Below are positions 14,917 through 24,325 of a stretch of 64,000 nucleotides of DNA, piece by piece. A model generated the notes under the pieces. That model did no database searches, was not told where the DNA came from, and saw only the letters and a program-made list of their open reading frames with translations. How positions within the stretch are numbered: position 1 is the stretch's first letter; the number at the start of each line of letters is the position of its first letter. This DNA comes from an uncultured Lachnospiraceae bacterium. GTDB taxonomy: Bacteria; Bacillota; Clostridia; Lachnospirales; Lachnospiraceae. The position numbers and the translations under genes were made by a program. Location of the stretch: assembly GCA_946554445.1 (NCBI GenBank), contig CAMNSD010000002.1, forward strand, positions 178,688 through 242,687, given 5' to 3'.

Positions 14917-16716
14917 ATGAAAGAAAATTTTTTATATAGAACGTTTTCATCTTGCAGATTTGCATTGGAGACCGGGTGGAAAATCAGTAAAAAGAGGGTT
15001 ATTTTGGAATTTTTGCACTGGGCATTCGTATACGTGGACTGGCTGATCGTGTCTTGTGTTCTGATCCGTTTTATCTTGGATATGGCTATGAAGCGCACTT
15101 CTTTTGAAAAGATGATGCTGTATGTCTGGAGTGTAGTGGTGCTGGAAGCGCTGCTGGTCATATTTGAGCGTTTTTTTGAGACCTATATCAAGCCGGTTAC
15201 GGATGTAAAGCTGTACGACGGTATCAACAGAATGCTGTATGACAAGGCCTGTCAGGTGGACCTGCGTTGTTTCGAGGATAGTGAATTTTATAATGAGTAT
15301 ATGATGGCGGTCAGTCAGGCGCACACGAAGCTGCCGGAAACCATGGAAGGTGTCTGTCAGATTATGGCGAGGTTTGTGGCCATGATCGGCGGGATGATAA
15401 TTATTTATCAGATTGATCGGTTGGCGGCTTTGTTTATTATCTTTCCGATTCTCGGTAACTTTGTTTTTTACGGTGTATTAAACAGCCGGATTTTCCGTAT
15501 GGAGAGGGAGAACATTATTTTTCAGAGAATGGCAGACTATGTGAACCGTACGATTCATCTGGGAGAATATGCCAAGGAAATACGGATGACCAACGTGTTT
15601 CGTCTGCTGAAAAAACAGTATGATAAGGCTGTCTCTTCGATTCGGAAAGTAATCGGAAAGTATTCTCTGGGAAATATGATACTTTTCTGGCTGTTTCAGT
15701 ATTTTACGTTTACTCTGCTGCAGGAGGGGGCGGTGCTCTATGCCGGATATCGTGTGCTGGTCAGTGGGACCATGGTATTTGCCCAGATGGCGGTGATCCA
15801 GACGACCATGAACTCTAATACATGGACGTTGATCGGGTTTGCGGATTCAGTGATGGTCATTGTGAAAAACAGCTTGTATATTGAACAGACGAGACATTTT
15901 TTGGAGTATGAGCCGGCGATTCCGGAGGATCAGGAAGGCCTGCTTCCACAACTCCCGATTCGTTCTGTGGAATTTGAGCATGTGTCCTTTGGCTATAAGG
16001 ATAGTGGATATGTGTTAAAAGATATTCATTTTAAGATAGAGGGGAATCAGAGTGTAGCGCTGGCGGGATATAACGGTGCGGGAAAAAGCACGTTGATGAA
16101 ACTTTTAATGCGTCTATATGATCCGGATGAGGGGCGGATTCTGGTAAACGGAATTGATATTCGGGAATATCAGGTGAAGGCTTATCGGGAATTGTTTGCT
16201 ACCGCTTTTCAAAACGGCAGGATTTTTGCAGATACCATAGAAGAAAATATTCTGATGGGGCGTCATACGGAAAGCAGGAAGGACAAAGAGAAAGTATGGC
16301 AGGCTCTTATGCTTGCGGATATGGATAAGGAAGTGGAACGTCAGCCGATGGGAGAAAAGACGATTCTCACCCGGGAATTTTCCAGGGAAGGCGTGGTATT
16401 TTCCGGCGGGCAGAATCAGAAGATATTGGCGGCAAGGGCTTTTGCGAAGGATAGTCCCATTGCAGTATTTGATGAACCAAGCAGTGCCCTTGATCCTCTC
16501 GCCGAGTATCAATTGTTTGAAAATATAAGAAAATACGGCAGGGACAGGATTCTTTTCTTTATTTCTCATCGTTTATCCTCGGTCCGGGATGCGGATATTG
16601 TCTTTTATATGAAAAATGGCAGGATTAAAGAGTGGGGATCCCATCAAAAACTGATGAGCCAGGATGGGGAGTATGCTTCACTGTACAGACTGCAGGCGGA
16701 GAATTACCTGACGTAA
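14917..16716 (+). CDS. ABC exporter, fused permease and ATPase (first of a pair)
   Basis: About 599 residues from ATG 14917, which follows AGAGAGGGAG; an in-frame ATG lies upstream at 14818 but inside the structured leader. The membrane domain covers about residues 1-320. The nucleotide-binding domain has Walker A AGYNGAGKST, Q-loop FQNGRIFADT, signature FSGGQ, Walker B IAVFDEPSSALD and the switch SHRLS. The glutamate after Walker B is present. Together with the next, similarly built gene it probably forms a heterodimeric exporter for a peptide or lipid-like substrate. The adjacent LytTR/GHKL pair suggests control by a signalling system. Confidence 0.88.
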   Translation: MKENFLYRTFSSCRFALETGWKISKKRVILEFLHWAFVYVDWLIVSCVLIRFILDMAMKRTSFEKMMLYVWSVVVLEALLVIFERFFETYIKPVTDVKLYDGINRMLYDKACQVDLRCFEDSEFYNEYMMAVSQAHTKLPETMEGVCQIMARFVAMIGGMIIIYQIDRLAALFIIFPILGNFVFYGVLNSRIFRMERENIIFQRMADYVNRTIHLGEYAKEIRMTNVFRLLKKQYDKAVSSIRKVIGKYSLGNMILFWLFQYFTFTLLQEGAVLYAGYRVLVSGTMVFAQMAVIQTTMNSNTWTLIGFADSVMVIVKNSLYIEQTRHFLEYEPAIPEDQEGLLPQLPIRSVEFEHVSFGYKDSGYVLKDIHFKIEGNQSVALAGYNGAGKSTLMKLLMRLYDPDEGRILVNGIDIREYQVKAYRELFATAFQNGRIFADTIEENILMGRHTESRKDKEKVWQALMLADMDKEVERQPMGEKTILTREFSREGVVFSGGQNQKILAARAFAKDSPIAVFDEPSSALDPLAEYQLFENIRKYGRDRILFFISHRLSSVRDADIVFYMKNGRIKEWGSHQKLMSQDGEYASLYRLQAENYLT

Positions 16717-16792
16717 CAATCTTTTTTGATTCAAATACTTGGGAATACAGTCGGGATATTTAAGGAAAAGCAGGAAAGGAATATATATAATC

Positions 16793-18634
16793 ATGAAAGA
16801 AATACTTACATGGCGGCAGGTGATTGCACAACAGTGGTACCTGACAAAATTTTGTTTTAAAAATGCGCCGGGATTTATGATATACCATTTATTTGAAGCA
16901 ATCAAACTGCAGATTTCCATCTTTTTTGAATTTACTTTTACGGTGAACTATGTTCTGACCGTGGCGGAAGAGGGTGGGGATTTTCGGAAGATTCTGTGGT
17001 GCATGGGTATTTTGATGGGAGCGATCGCCGTTTCTATGGTGACTTTTGCCATCTATAAGCACTATGTATTTCCGCGGGGCAGGCAGACTCTGTATCAGGC
17101 GTTTAGGATGGAGATTTATGAGAAGGCCAAAGAAATTGACCTGTCCTGTTATGACGACAAGGATTTCTATGAAAATTTTATTTTGGCAACGGAGGAGACG
17201 GATCGCTGCCTGGACAGATTTTTGGTCTTTGAAAACTCTATCATTGCGCGTTCAGTCGGTGTTGTGTGTACGATTGTTTTTTGCGCATTTATCAATCCTA
17301 TGGCGTTGCTTGTCATGGCAGCGGCGATTCCTTTTGAACTGCTCTGTGTTATGCAGGAGAATAAAAAGGCGGTGGCAGCCCGGATGGAGCGGCTGCCCCA
17401 TGAGCAGCAGCGGGAATATGGAAACCGGGTATTTTATTTGTCTGATTACGCTGCGGAACTTCGCCTGTATCCGCAGATGAAGGAAAAATGCAGAAGGGGT
17501 TACGCGGAGGAAAATCATAGAATGGAAGCGGTCAATAAAAAGTACGGAAAACAACAGTTTGTTTACGGTATGCTCCGGGAAGGTCTTTTGGCCCGTATCG
17601 TGAAAGAAGGAGCGGTCTGGACGCTTCTCTTGTATCAGATGCTTGTGCTGCGGGTGTTGTCCGGCGCGCAGCTTGTTACCAGTCGTTCTTGTATTTGGCG
17701 GGCATCCAATAATCTCAAGATAGTGATTGACAGTTTCCGGATGGTGGCGGAAAATTCAGCTTATGTTTATCGGATTAGAGAATTCTTGCAGATGGAGTCA
17801 ACCATTGTTTCGGCGGAAAATGAGATTATGCCGGAGGACAGTGGAAGCCTTTTGATTGAGCATGTGGATTTTGGTTATTTTCGGGGGAAAGCGGTTCTTA
17901 AAGATATTACATTTTCTGTCAATCCGGGACAAAAGATTGCACTGGTAGGATACAACGGTTCCGGTAAGACTACACTGGTGAAGCTTTTGTTACGGCTTTA
18001 TGATCCTGATGGCGGCAGAATCTGTTATCACGGAAAGGACATCAGAAAATATCAGGTCATGTCCTATCGACGCGGTATTGGCTCTGTATTTCAGGATTTT
18101 AAGATATATGCGGCAACTTTGAAAGAAAATGTACTGATGGATGTGGAGAGCGGCAGCCGGGAAGAAAATTACCTGGTGGAGCAGGCGTTGTATGACGCGC
18201 ATTTTACGCTGGAAGATGACCGTCTATCTTATCAGATTGAAACGCCTCTCACCACGGAATTTGAAAAGGACGGAGTGAATCTTTCGGGCGGGGAAGCACA
18301 GAAGGTGGCTATAGCCCGTACGCTGTATCGAAAGCAAAACCTGATCATTATGGACGAACCAAGCAGCGCTCTCGATCCGCTGGCGGAATACCGTTTAAAT
18401 CAGGAACTCAATGAGATAGCAAAGGACAAGACCGTGATTTTCATTTCTCACAGACTGTCAACGGTCCGGGATGCGGACTGTATTTATATGATGGAAGATG
18501 GCAGGATTGTGGAGACCGGCACTCATGAGGAACTGCTTATGCAGAACGGAAAGTATGCGGCTATGTGGAAAATACAGGCGGGATTGTATGCGGATGCATA
18601 TGGGAGTCATGCAAATCTTTCAAAACTGTCATAA
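16793..18634 (+). CDS. ABC exporter, fused permease and ATPase (second of a pair)
   Basis: About 613 residues from ATG 16793, preceded by GCAGGAAAGGAA. The membrane domain spans about residues 1-330. The ATPase shows Walker A VGYNGSGKTT, signature NLSGGEAQ, Walker B LIIMDEPSSALD and the switch SHRLS. It lies 76 bases after its relative and is followed by a strong terminator, so the two form one unit. Both share the YNG Walker A variant and the DEPSSALD block, which supports a common origin and a paired function. The substrate is unknown, and no maturation or precursor peptide gene was seen nearby. Confidence 0.88.
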   Translation: MKEILTWRQVIAQQWYLTKFCFKNAPGFMIYHLFEAIKLQISIFFEFTFTVNYVLTVAEEGGDFRKILWCMGILMGAIAVSMVTFAIYKHYVFPRGRQTLYQAFRMEIYEKAKEIDLSCYDDKDFYENFILATEETDRCLDRFLVFENSIIARSVGVVCTIVFCAFINPMALLVMAAAIPFELLCVMQENKKAVAARMERLPHEQQREYGNRVFYLSDYAAELRLYPQMKEKCRRGYAEENHRMEAVNKKYGKQQFVYGMLREGLLARIVKEGAVWTLLLYQMLVLRVLSGAQLVTSRSCIWRASNNLKIVIDSFRMVAENSAYVYRIREFLQMESTIVSAENEIMPEDSGSLLIEHVDFGYFRGKAVLKDITFSVNPGQKIALVGYNGSGKTTLVKLLLRLYDPDGGRICYHGKDIRKYQVMSYRRGIGSVFQDFKIYAATLKENVLMDVESGSREENYLVEQALYDAHFTLEDDRLSYQIETPLTTEFEKDGVNLSGGEAQKVAIARTLYRKQNLIIMDEPSSALDPLAEYRLNQELNEIAKDKTVIFISHRLSTVRDADCIYMMEDGRIVETGTHEELLMQNGKYAAMWKIQAGLYADAYGSHANLSKLS

Positions 18635-18677
18635 TTAGTTTTCATACGGAAAGATTCTGGAAAGAATCTTATGAGAT

Positions 18678-18716
18678 AATCTGTATTGTGGAAAACAGAC
18701 CACAGTACAGATTTTT
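18678..18716 (+). terminator. Terminator of the exporter pair
   Basis: A 14-base-pair stem (18678-18691 with 18700-18713, one G-T pair), an eight-base loop, then TTTTT. A smaller AGATTCT/AGAATCT hairpin lies just upstream. Confidence 0.85.
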
Positions 18717-18733
18717 GTGTATATGTAGGAGTG

Positions 18734-18762
18734 CTGATATTGTATGCTGAGATTGGTATAGA
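18734..18762 (+). promoter_or_regulatory. Possible promoter of the MacB-like transporter
   Basis: CTGATA, 17 bases, TATAGA. A moderate match placed between the terminator and the ATPase gene. Confidence 0.4.
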
Positions 18763-18834
18763 AATCAGGCATTGTGATGCATGAATATATATGCAGGAAT
18801 CTGCCATTGTCAGAAAGAGAGGACGAAGAGTGCA

Positions 18835-19497
18835 ATGACAATATTATCGACACAGGACTTAAAGAAAATATACGGATCGGGAGAAAACGAAGTTCATGCT
18901 CTGGATGGCGTGAATTTTCAGGTGGAAAAAGGAGAGTTTGTTGCCGTGGTGGGTACTTCGGGAAGCGGTAAGAGCACGCTCCTTCATATGTTGGGCGGAT
19001 TGGACCGCCCCACTTCCGGCAGTGTCACGGTGGATGGCAAGGATATTTTTACTTTAAAGGATGAGGAACTTACCATCTTTCGCCGCCGTAAGATCGGTTT
19101 TGTATTCCAGAATTATAATCTGGTGCCGGTCTTAAATGTCTATGAAAATATCCTGCTTCCGGTGCAGTTGGATGGTGGCAGACCGGATCAGTCTTATATT
19201 CAGGAGATTATTAAAACGCTGGGCATTTCTTCTAAATTAGAAAACTTACCCAATAACCTTTCCGGCGGGCAGCAGCAGAGGGTAGCCATTGCCCGCGCCC
19301 TTGCTTCGAAGCCGGCCATTATCCTGGCGGACGAACCCACCGGCAATTTGGATTCTAGGACGAGTCAGGATGTGCTGGGGCTGATGAAGGTGACCAGCCA
19401 GAAATTTTCCCAGACGATTGTGATGATCACACACAATGAGGAGATTGCACAATTGGCGGACCGGATTATCCGGATTGAGGATGGGAAACTTGTGTGA
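18835..19497 (+). CDS. ABC transporter ATPase, MacB/LolD type
   Basis: A 220-residue stand-alone ATPase. It has Walker [21 protein letters not shown]-loop [17 protein letters not shown], signature [15 protein letters not shown], Walker [12 protein letters not shown] and the switch ITHNEEIA. The lengths and blocks between motifs match the LolD/MacB/BceA group that partners FtsX-type permeases. ATG 18835 follows GAGAGGACGAAGAG and is preferred over ATG 18781, which would add 18 atypical residues. The permease gene begins about 20 bases downstream. A role in antimicrobial peptide defence or cell-envelope mechanotransmission is plausible, given the kinase pair upstream. Confidence 0.93.
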   Translation: MTILSTQDLKKIYGSGENEVHALDGVNFQVEKGEFVAVVGTSGSGKSTLLHMLGGLDRPTSGSVTVDGKDIFTLKDEELTIFRRRKIGFVFQNYNLVPVLNVYENILLPVQLDGGRPDQSYIQEIIKTLGISSKLENLPNNLSGGQQQRVAIARALASKPAIILADEPTGNLDSRTSQDVLGLMKVTSQKFSQTIVMITHNEEIAQLADRIIRIEDGKLV

Positions 19498-19517
19498 AAG
19501 GAATGGAGGGATGTCTG

Positions 19518-22142
19518 ATGAACGTTTCGAACAGAAAATGTATCCGCCGCCTCAGTATAGCCAGTTTTAAGGCGGCAAAAACCAGAAATATCATTACGAT
19601 AGCGGCTATTGCGTTGACGACTATCTTATTTACAGTTATTTTTACGGTGGGTATGTCCATCAAGTACGGGTTTGAGCAGTCCAATTTCCGGCAGGTGGGC
19701 GGTTACAGTCACGGTGGATTTAAATATCTGACAAAAGAGCAGTTTGAGGAGTTGAAGGACGATCCGTTGATCAAAGAATATGGAAAACGGATATACTGTG
19801 GTATGCCGGAGAAAGAGCCTTTTCATAAGAGTCATGTGGAGGTCAGCTACTGCGACGCAAACACGGCGAAATGGATGTTTTTAGAGCCGAAGGAAGGGCG
19901 GTTTCCCAAGGAGGGAACCAATGAGGCGGCTACGGATTTGAGAGTTCTTTCCCTGTTGGGAGTAGAGCCCGTGATCGGCAATGAGTTTACCATGACCTTT
20001 ATGGTGGACGGCAAGGAGACAACGGAAACCTTTACGCTGTGCGGTTATTGGGATTATGACGAGGTTATCGTGGCCAACCATGTGCTGATTCCCGAGAGCC
20101 GGACGCGGCAGATTTTTGATAAACTGGGCACGCAGGGTAAGGATGGCATGACCGGTTTCTGGAATATGAATGTGATGTTTAAAAACGCTTCCAATATAGA
20201 AGGAAACCTGAATACCATTCTGGAGCGGCACGGCTACCAGTCGGAGAGCTGGGAGCAGGGTGATAACTATGTCCGCAAAGGCGTCAACTGGGGCTATGTC
20301 TCGGCGCAGTTTGAGGACTCTCTGGATATTGCCACGGTGTTTGCCCTGATTGTAGTGATGCTGCTGATTATCTTTACGGGTTACTTAATTATCTACAATA
20401 TCTTTCAGATATCGGTGTCAAACGATGTGCGCTTTTACGGCCTGTTAAAGACCATCGGCGCCACGGGGCGCCAGATTAAGCGGATTATTTCCATGCAGGC
20501 CTTTCTGCTGTCGGCGCTGGGGATTCCCATCGGTCTGGTTTTTGGCTATGGCGTGGGCGTGATGATGACGGGTGTTGTGGTGGCCAAGCTTAACGGCGTC
20601 GATTTGACTTATTCGGTCAATCCAATAATCTTTTTCGGTGCGGCGGCCTTTTCTTTCGTGACAGTCTGGCTCTCTTGCAGGAAGCCGCGCAGGATGGCGG
20701 CGAAGATTTCCCCGGTGGAGGCAGTACGCTATACGGAAAACGGCGGGACGAAAAAGAAGAGCAGAAAAAGAAAGGAGGGCGCGTCCATCTTCCGCATGGC
20801 GATGGCGAATCTGGGGAGAAACAAGAGCAAGACCGTGATTACCGTGATTTCCATGTCCTTTGCGGTGGTGATTCTGAACCTTACCTTTATTCTAGCCAAT
20901 GGGTTTGACATGGACAAATATTTAAACCGTGTGGTGACGGATTTTATTATCTCTGATGCGTCCTATTTTCAGTATCATGGCAATACGCCTTTCCCGGAAG
21001 AAACAGCCTCGCAGATTGAGGCGATGGACGGCGTACAGGGCGGCAGGACTTACCAGAAAACCTTTGAGGCGCAGGAGTTTGTTACGGAAGAGTGGATACG
21101 GAAGAACAAAGGGCAGTTTTATAGTCCGGAGGAGCTGGACATATATTTGGAGACATTGGAGAGCGCGGGAGATGTATGTGCTGATGATGTCCAGCTTTAC
21201 GGGATGGAGGACTTCGTGCTGGATAAGCTTCCTGTGCTGGAGGGCGACCTCAGTAAGCTGAAAGGGGACGGCAACTATGTGGCGGCGGTTTATGATGACG
21301 ATGATTACGGTAATCTCTATGAAGATTCCCACTGGGCGAAGCTGGGGGATGAGATTACAATCCGCTATGTGAAGGAGTGGGAGTATTATAATCCTGACAC
21401 GGGTGAGATTTATGAGGAGGACGAGGATCTTGACGATAAGCGTTGGAATCGAAGAGCAAAGGTGTTCGAGGATAAGGTATATGAGGTGGCGGCGCTTGTG
21501 AAGGTGCCGGGTAAGATTTCTTACCGCTATTATGGGCGGGACGAGTTCGTGATGGGAGCGGAGACTTTTATCCGGGATTCCGGCACATCGGATATTCTCT
21601 ACTATGCCTTTGACTGCGAGGACGATAAGGTAGAGCAGATGGAACAGTGGATGCAGGATTTTGCGGGCGGGGACGATTCTCTGTACGATTATGAGAGCAG
21701 GCAGAGCGAAGCGGAAGAGTTTTACGGTTTCCGAGATATGTTTCTGATGGTGGGCAGCGGTGCGGCGCTGATCGTTGGTATGGTCGGTATCCTGAATTTC
21801 CTGAACGCGATCCTCACAGGCATTATGGCGAGAAGACGGGAATTCGCAGTACTACAGTCGGTGGGTATGACGGGAAAACAGCTTAATCAGATGTTGATCA
21901 CGGAGGGCATGGTGTTTGCGGGTAGTTCTATCGTAATCACGTTGGTTCTGACGGTCGTTGCGGGACCTCTTGCCAGCAGTGTCTTGGAGGGGATGTTCTG
22001 GTTTTTCAGTTATCATCTGACCGTGACGCCGATTTTTGTGGTAACGCCCATTTTTCTGCTGTTAGGTGCGATGATACCGCTTGCCTCTTATCGGCAGGTA
22101 GCGAGGAAATCTGTGGTGGAAAGGCTTAGAGAGGCGGAATAA
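19518..22142 (+). CDS. FtsX-type ABC transporter permease
   Basis: About 874 residues from ATG 19518, which follows GGAGGGA by six bases; a GTG at 19494 overlapping the ATPase stop is less likely. The layout is duplicated: an N-terminal helix (NIITIAAIALTTILFTVIF), an extracellular domain, a first FtsX block at about 275-390 (VRFYGLLKTIGATGRQIKRII is its cytoplasmic coupling helix), then a second helix near 435-455, a very acidic extracellular domain of about 290 residues, and a second FtsX block (REFAVLQSVGMTGKQLNQML). It partners the ATPase just upstream. MacB-like mechanotransmission of an extracellular ligand is the family's usual work; the ligand is unknown. Confidence 0.9.
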   Translation: MNVSNRKCIRRLSIASFKAAKTRNIITIAAIALTTILFTVIFTVGMSIKYGFEQSNFRQVGGYSHGGFKYLTKEQFEELKDDPLIKEYGKRIYCGMPEKEPFHKSHVEVSYCDANTAKWMFLEPKEGRFPKEGTNEAATDLRVLSLLGVEPVIGNEFTMTFMVDGKETTETFTLCGYWDYDEVIVANHVLIPESRTRQIFDKLGTQGKDGMTGFWNMNVMFKNASNIEGNLNTILERHGYQSESWEQGDNYVRKGVNWGYVSAQFEDSLDIATVFALIVVMLLIIFTGYLIIYNIFQISVSNDVRFYGLLKTIGATGRQIKRIISMQAFLLSALGIPIGLVFGYGVGVMMTGVVVAKLNGVDLTYSVNPIIFFGAAAFSFVTVWLSCRKPRRMAAKISPVEAVRYTENGGTKKKSRKRKEGASIFRMAMANLGRNKSKTVITVISMSFAVVILNLTFILANGFDMDKYLNRVVTDFIISDASYFQYHGNTPFPEETASQIEAMDGVQGGRTYQKTFEAQEFVTEEWIRKNKGQFYSPEELDIYLETLESAGDVCADDVQLYGMEDFVLDKLPVLEGDLSKLKGDGNYVAAVYDDDDYGNLYEDSHWAKLGDEITIRYVKEWEYYNPDTGEIYEEDEDLDDKRWNRRAKVFEDKVYEVAALVKVPGKISYRYYGRDEFVMGAETFIRDSGTSDILYYAFDCEDDKVEQMEQWMQDFAGGDDSLYDYESRQSEAEEFYGFRDMFLMVGSGAALIVGMVGILNFLNAILTGIMARRREFAVLQSVGMTGKQLNQMLITEGMVFAGSSIVITLVLTVVAGPLASSVLEGMFWFFSYHLTVTPIFVVTPIFLLLGAMIPLASYRQVARKSVVERLREAE

Positions 22143-22154
22143 GAATCCGCCTCT
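22130..22154 (+). other. Stem-loop across the permease stop codon
   Basis: AGAGGCGGA pairs perfectly with TCCGCCTCT over a seven-base loop containing the TAA stop codon. There is no T run, so it is more likely an mRNA end-protecting hairpin or weak terminator than a full terminator. Confidence 0.5.
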
Positions 22155-22218
22155 GCGGGCAGAATCATCGTAAGAGTAAATACTGTGAAAATACTGGCAA
22201 AATTAAATAGATTTTCTC

Positions 22219-22245
22219 TAAAACGTATTGCGCGGCAGGCTATAA
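22219..22245 (+). promoter_or_regulatory. Candidate sigma-28 (flagellar) promoter
   Basis: TAAA (22219-22222), 15 bases, GGCTATAA (22238-22245). This matches the flagellar sigma consensus TAAA-N15-GCCGATAA at 10 of 12 positions. Transcription would begin near 22252, leaving a leader of about 65 bases before ATG 22318. Confidence 0.5.
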
Positions 22246-22317
22246 ATGGGGTATAGTATTATAGAGAAGCTAGGCATAGGATATTGGGCAACAATTAGAG
22301 AAGGATATAGAGACAGT

Positions 22318-22920
22318 ATGGAACAGTTAACACCTCAGGATCAGGATAAGATGGCCGAAGTATCGCAGATATGTATGTCTCACTCGGCGACTGCCTTAAA
22401 TATGTTGGTCAGAAAGAAGATCACTGTCAGTCCGCCCTCCGTGAAGGTGGTAAACAGGGCAGATATCAAGAATATTCTGACTGCTTTTGGCATGGGCAGT
22501 GTGACGGTACAGATTGATTATAAAGATGATTTTCACTGTAACAATCTGCTGATGCTGAAAGAGAACGATATTAAGATTATCATGGATTTGATGATGGGTG
22601 GTGCAGGTGTGGCGGCGCCCGGTGAACTCAACGAGATGCATTTATCCTGTGTATCGGAAGTGATGAATCAGATGATGGGTTCTTCCGCGATTGCCCTGAC
22701 GGGGATGATTCACAAGACGGTGGATATTAACCCGCCGAAGGCTACTCTGGTCACCACCAAAGAAGATGTTGATTCCATTGATTATCTTCCTTTTGAGGGC
22801 AATGAGATGGTCATCGTGCTTTCCCGTTTTGATGGGGAAGGTGCGCTCAAAGGTATCATGATTCGGATATATCCAATGAAGGAAACTAGATTTATCTGTG
22901 ATAATTTTATTATGAAATAG
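22318..22920 (+). CDS. CheC/FliY-like chemotaxis phosphatase domain protein
   Basis: About 200 residues from ATG 22318, after AGAAGGA. Two copies of the CheC-family motif [DS]-x3-E-x2-N-x22-P can be traced. The second is intact (S-CVS-E-VM-N, then P 23 residues on). The first has Q in place of N (D-KMA-E-VS-Q, then P at the same spacing). CheC, CheX and FliY remove phosphate from CheY-P, so one active site may be weak or lost. Length fits free-standing CheC or the central part of FliY; there is no C-terminal motor-switch domain. The candidate sigma-28 promoter supports a motility role. An upstream ATG at 22246 would precede the predicted transcription start. Confidence 0.75.
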   Translation: MEQLTPQDQDKMAEVSQICMSHSATALNMLVRKKITVSPPSVKVVNRADIKNILTAFGMGSVTVQIDYKDDFHCNNLLMLKENDIKIIMDLMMGGAGVAAPGELNEMHLSCVSEVMNQMMGSSAIALTGMIHKTVDINPPKATLVTTKEDVDSIDYLPFEGNEMVIVLSRFDGEGALKGIMIRIYPMKETRFICDNFIMK

Positions 22921-23119
22921 GGAAGGAGTCTTCGATCGCTTTTATTCGACAGAATATTGTTAGCAGATTTTCACAAATGAAAGAGCGTTTTATCTCATAA
23001 AAGTGCTGAAAATCGCTTCATTTCCCGAAAATACTTACGACCGGGTACTTTAAGTGTTAGAATAATATATAGTAAGGGTAACTATCGGTAGTTTGGGGCG
23101 CAGAGTTTGGAGGGAAAAT

Positions 23120-23635
23120 ATGTTTGAGAAAGGTGAATTGATCATATGCGGCGGGCATGGTGTCTGCCGCGTTATTGACATTACAGACAATCCCATCGAT
23201 CGTTTGGACAAGAAGAGAAAATACTATCTCCTCGAACCGGTTTTTGAAAAGACAAGCACCATTTATACGCCGGTGGATAATGAGAAGATTATCATGCGCA
23301 GGATCATGAATAAGGAGGAAGCGGAAAAACTGATTGCCCATATCAGGGAGATTGATGTGATGTGGGTTCAGGAGGAAAAGCGCAGGGAGCAGACCTACAA
23401 AGATGCGCTCCGCACTTATGATTCCAGGAGCCTGATGCAGATTATCAAAACCCTGTATCAGCGAAAGAATATGCGTATCAATGAGGGCAAGAAGGTACTT
23501 TCTTCCGATGAACAGTATTTGCGTAAGGCGGAGGAACTTCTCTACAGTGAGATGTCCTTGGCGCTTTCCATTCCAAAGGACCAGGTCAGCGCATATATTG
23601 TGGAAGCGGTCAAAAAGCAGGAAAGCAAAGTGTAA
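23120..23635 (+). CDS. carD: CarD family transcription factor
   Basis: About 171 residues from ATG 23120, which follows GGAGGGAAAAT. The N-terminal 65 residues are the RNA-polymerase-interacting Tudor-like domain (FEKGELIICGGHGVCRVIDI, YYLLEPVFEKTSTIYTPVDN). The rest is the helical DNA-minor-groove-binding domain (RSLMQIIKTLYQRKN, DEQYLRKAEELLYSEMSLAL). CarD proteins stabilise open promoter complexes at many promoters, rRNA promoters included. A terminator follows directly, so this is a single-gene unit. Confidence 0.93.
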   Translation: MFEKGELIICGGHGVCRVIDITDNPIDRLDKKRKYYLLEPVFEKTSTIYTPVDNEKIIMRRIMNKEEAEKLIAHIREIDVMWVQEEKRREQTYKDALRTYDSRSLMQIIKTLYQRKNMRINEGKKVLSSDEQYLRKAEELLYSEMSLALSIPKDQVSAYIVEAVKKQESKV

Positions 23636-23644
23636 GATGGCGAA

Positions 23645-23676
23645 AGGCAGAAAATGAAAATTTTCTGTCTTTTTTT
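23645..23676 (+). terminator. Terminator of the CarD gene
   Basis: AGGCAGAAAAT pairs with ATTTTCTGTCT (one G-T pair), GAAA loop, followed by a run of T. Confidence 0.88.
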
Positions 23677-23757
23677 GGCCCCTTTTATCATTCTGGTGCG
23701 TGTTATAAGTAGAGACGTCCTAAAATAAACCTGCAGGTTGGGAAAGGTAGATTGCTT

Positions 23758-24261
23758 ATGACATTAGAAAAAGTGACAATAGAAAAAGTGGTGATGAAAT
23801 ACAGCGATATGCTATACCGGATTTGTGTGGTGATGCTGGGAAATGAGACGGATGCGCAGGATGCGGTGCAGGATACCTTCTGCAGGTATCTGGAGCGAAC
23901 ACAGGTTTTTGCGGATGAGGAGCATGAGAAGGCCTGGCTGATCAAAGTGGCGCAAAACCGATGTCGGGACATGAGGCGTTTTCATCTGCGGCATCCCAAA
24001 ATAGACATTGAGGAAATTACTGCCAGCTATGAGGATCCGGAGTATAGTGAAGTACTGGCGGAGTTGATTCAGCTGCCGCTCTCGGTCAAATCTGCGGTTT
24101 ACCTTCATTACATTGAAGGCTATAAAACGACAGAAGTGTCGGAAATGCTCGGTATTTCTGTCAATGCAGTGAAGAAGAGACTGCAGAGGGGACGGGAGAT
24201 GCTGCGGCTTTCACTCGGAGATGAGACATCTCCGAGGAAAAAGAAAAGGTCATGTAGTTGA
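23758..24261 (+). CDS. ECF-type RNA polymerase sigma factor
   Basis: A 167-residue sigma-70 family protein. Region 2 is at about residues 15-75 (DMLYRICVVMLGNETDAQDAVQDTF, then HEKAWLIKVAQNRCRDMRR). Region 4 is at about 100-150 (LPLSVKSAVYLHYIEGYKTTEVSEML, VKKRLQRGREML). There is no extra C-terminal domain. GGGAAAGGTAGA precedes the ATG. The next gene encodes a single-span membrane protein that probably acts as its anti-sigma factor, the standard pairing. The gene's last 50 bases contain a perfect ten-base-pair palindrome. Confidence 0.92.
   Translation: MTLEKVTIEKVVMKYSDMLYRICVVMLGNETDAQDAVQDTFCRYLERTQVFADEEHEKAWLIKVAQNRCRDMRRFHLRHPKIDIEEITASYEDPEYSEVLAELIQLPLSVKSAVYLHYIEGYKTTEVSEMLGISVNAVKKRLQRGREMLRLSLGDETSPRKKKRSCS
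24214..24236. repeat. Perfect palindrome with three-base loop inside the sigma gene end
   Basis: CTCGGAGATG, AGA, CATCTCCGAG: ten base pairs with no mismatch, inside codons near the stop. It belongs to the same shape class as the hairpins at 47670-47726, 54277-54295 and 62575-62616. Confidence 0.6.
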
Positions 24262-24325
24262 ATAAGGTTCTTGAAGAGTAATGGATTCAGTCAGGAATTT
24301 GTGACACTTTGAAATGGAGGAAATT

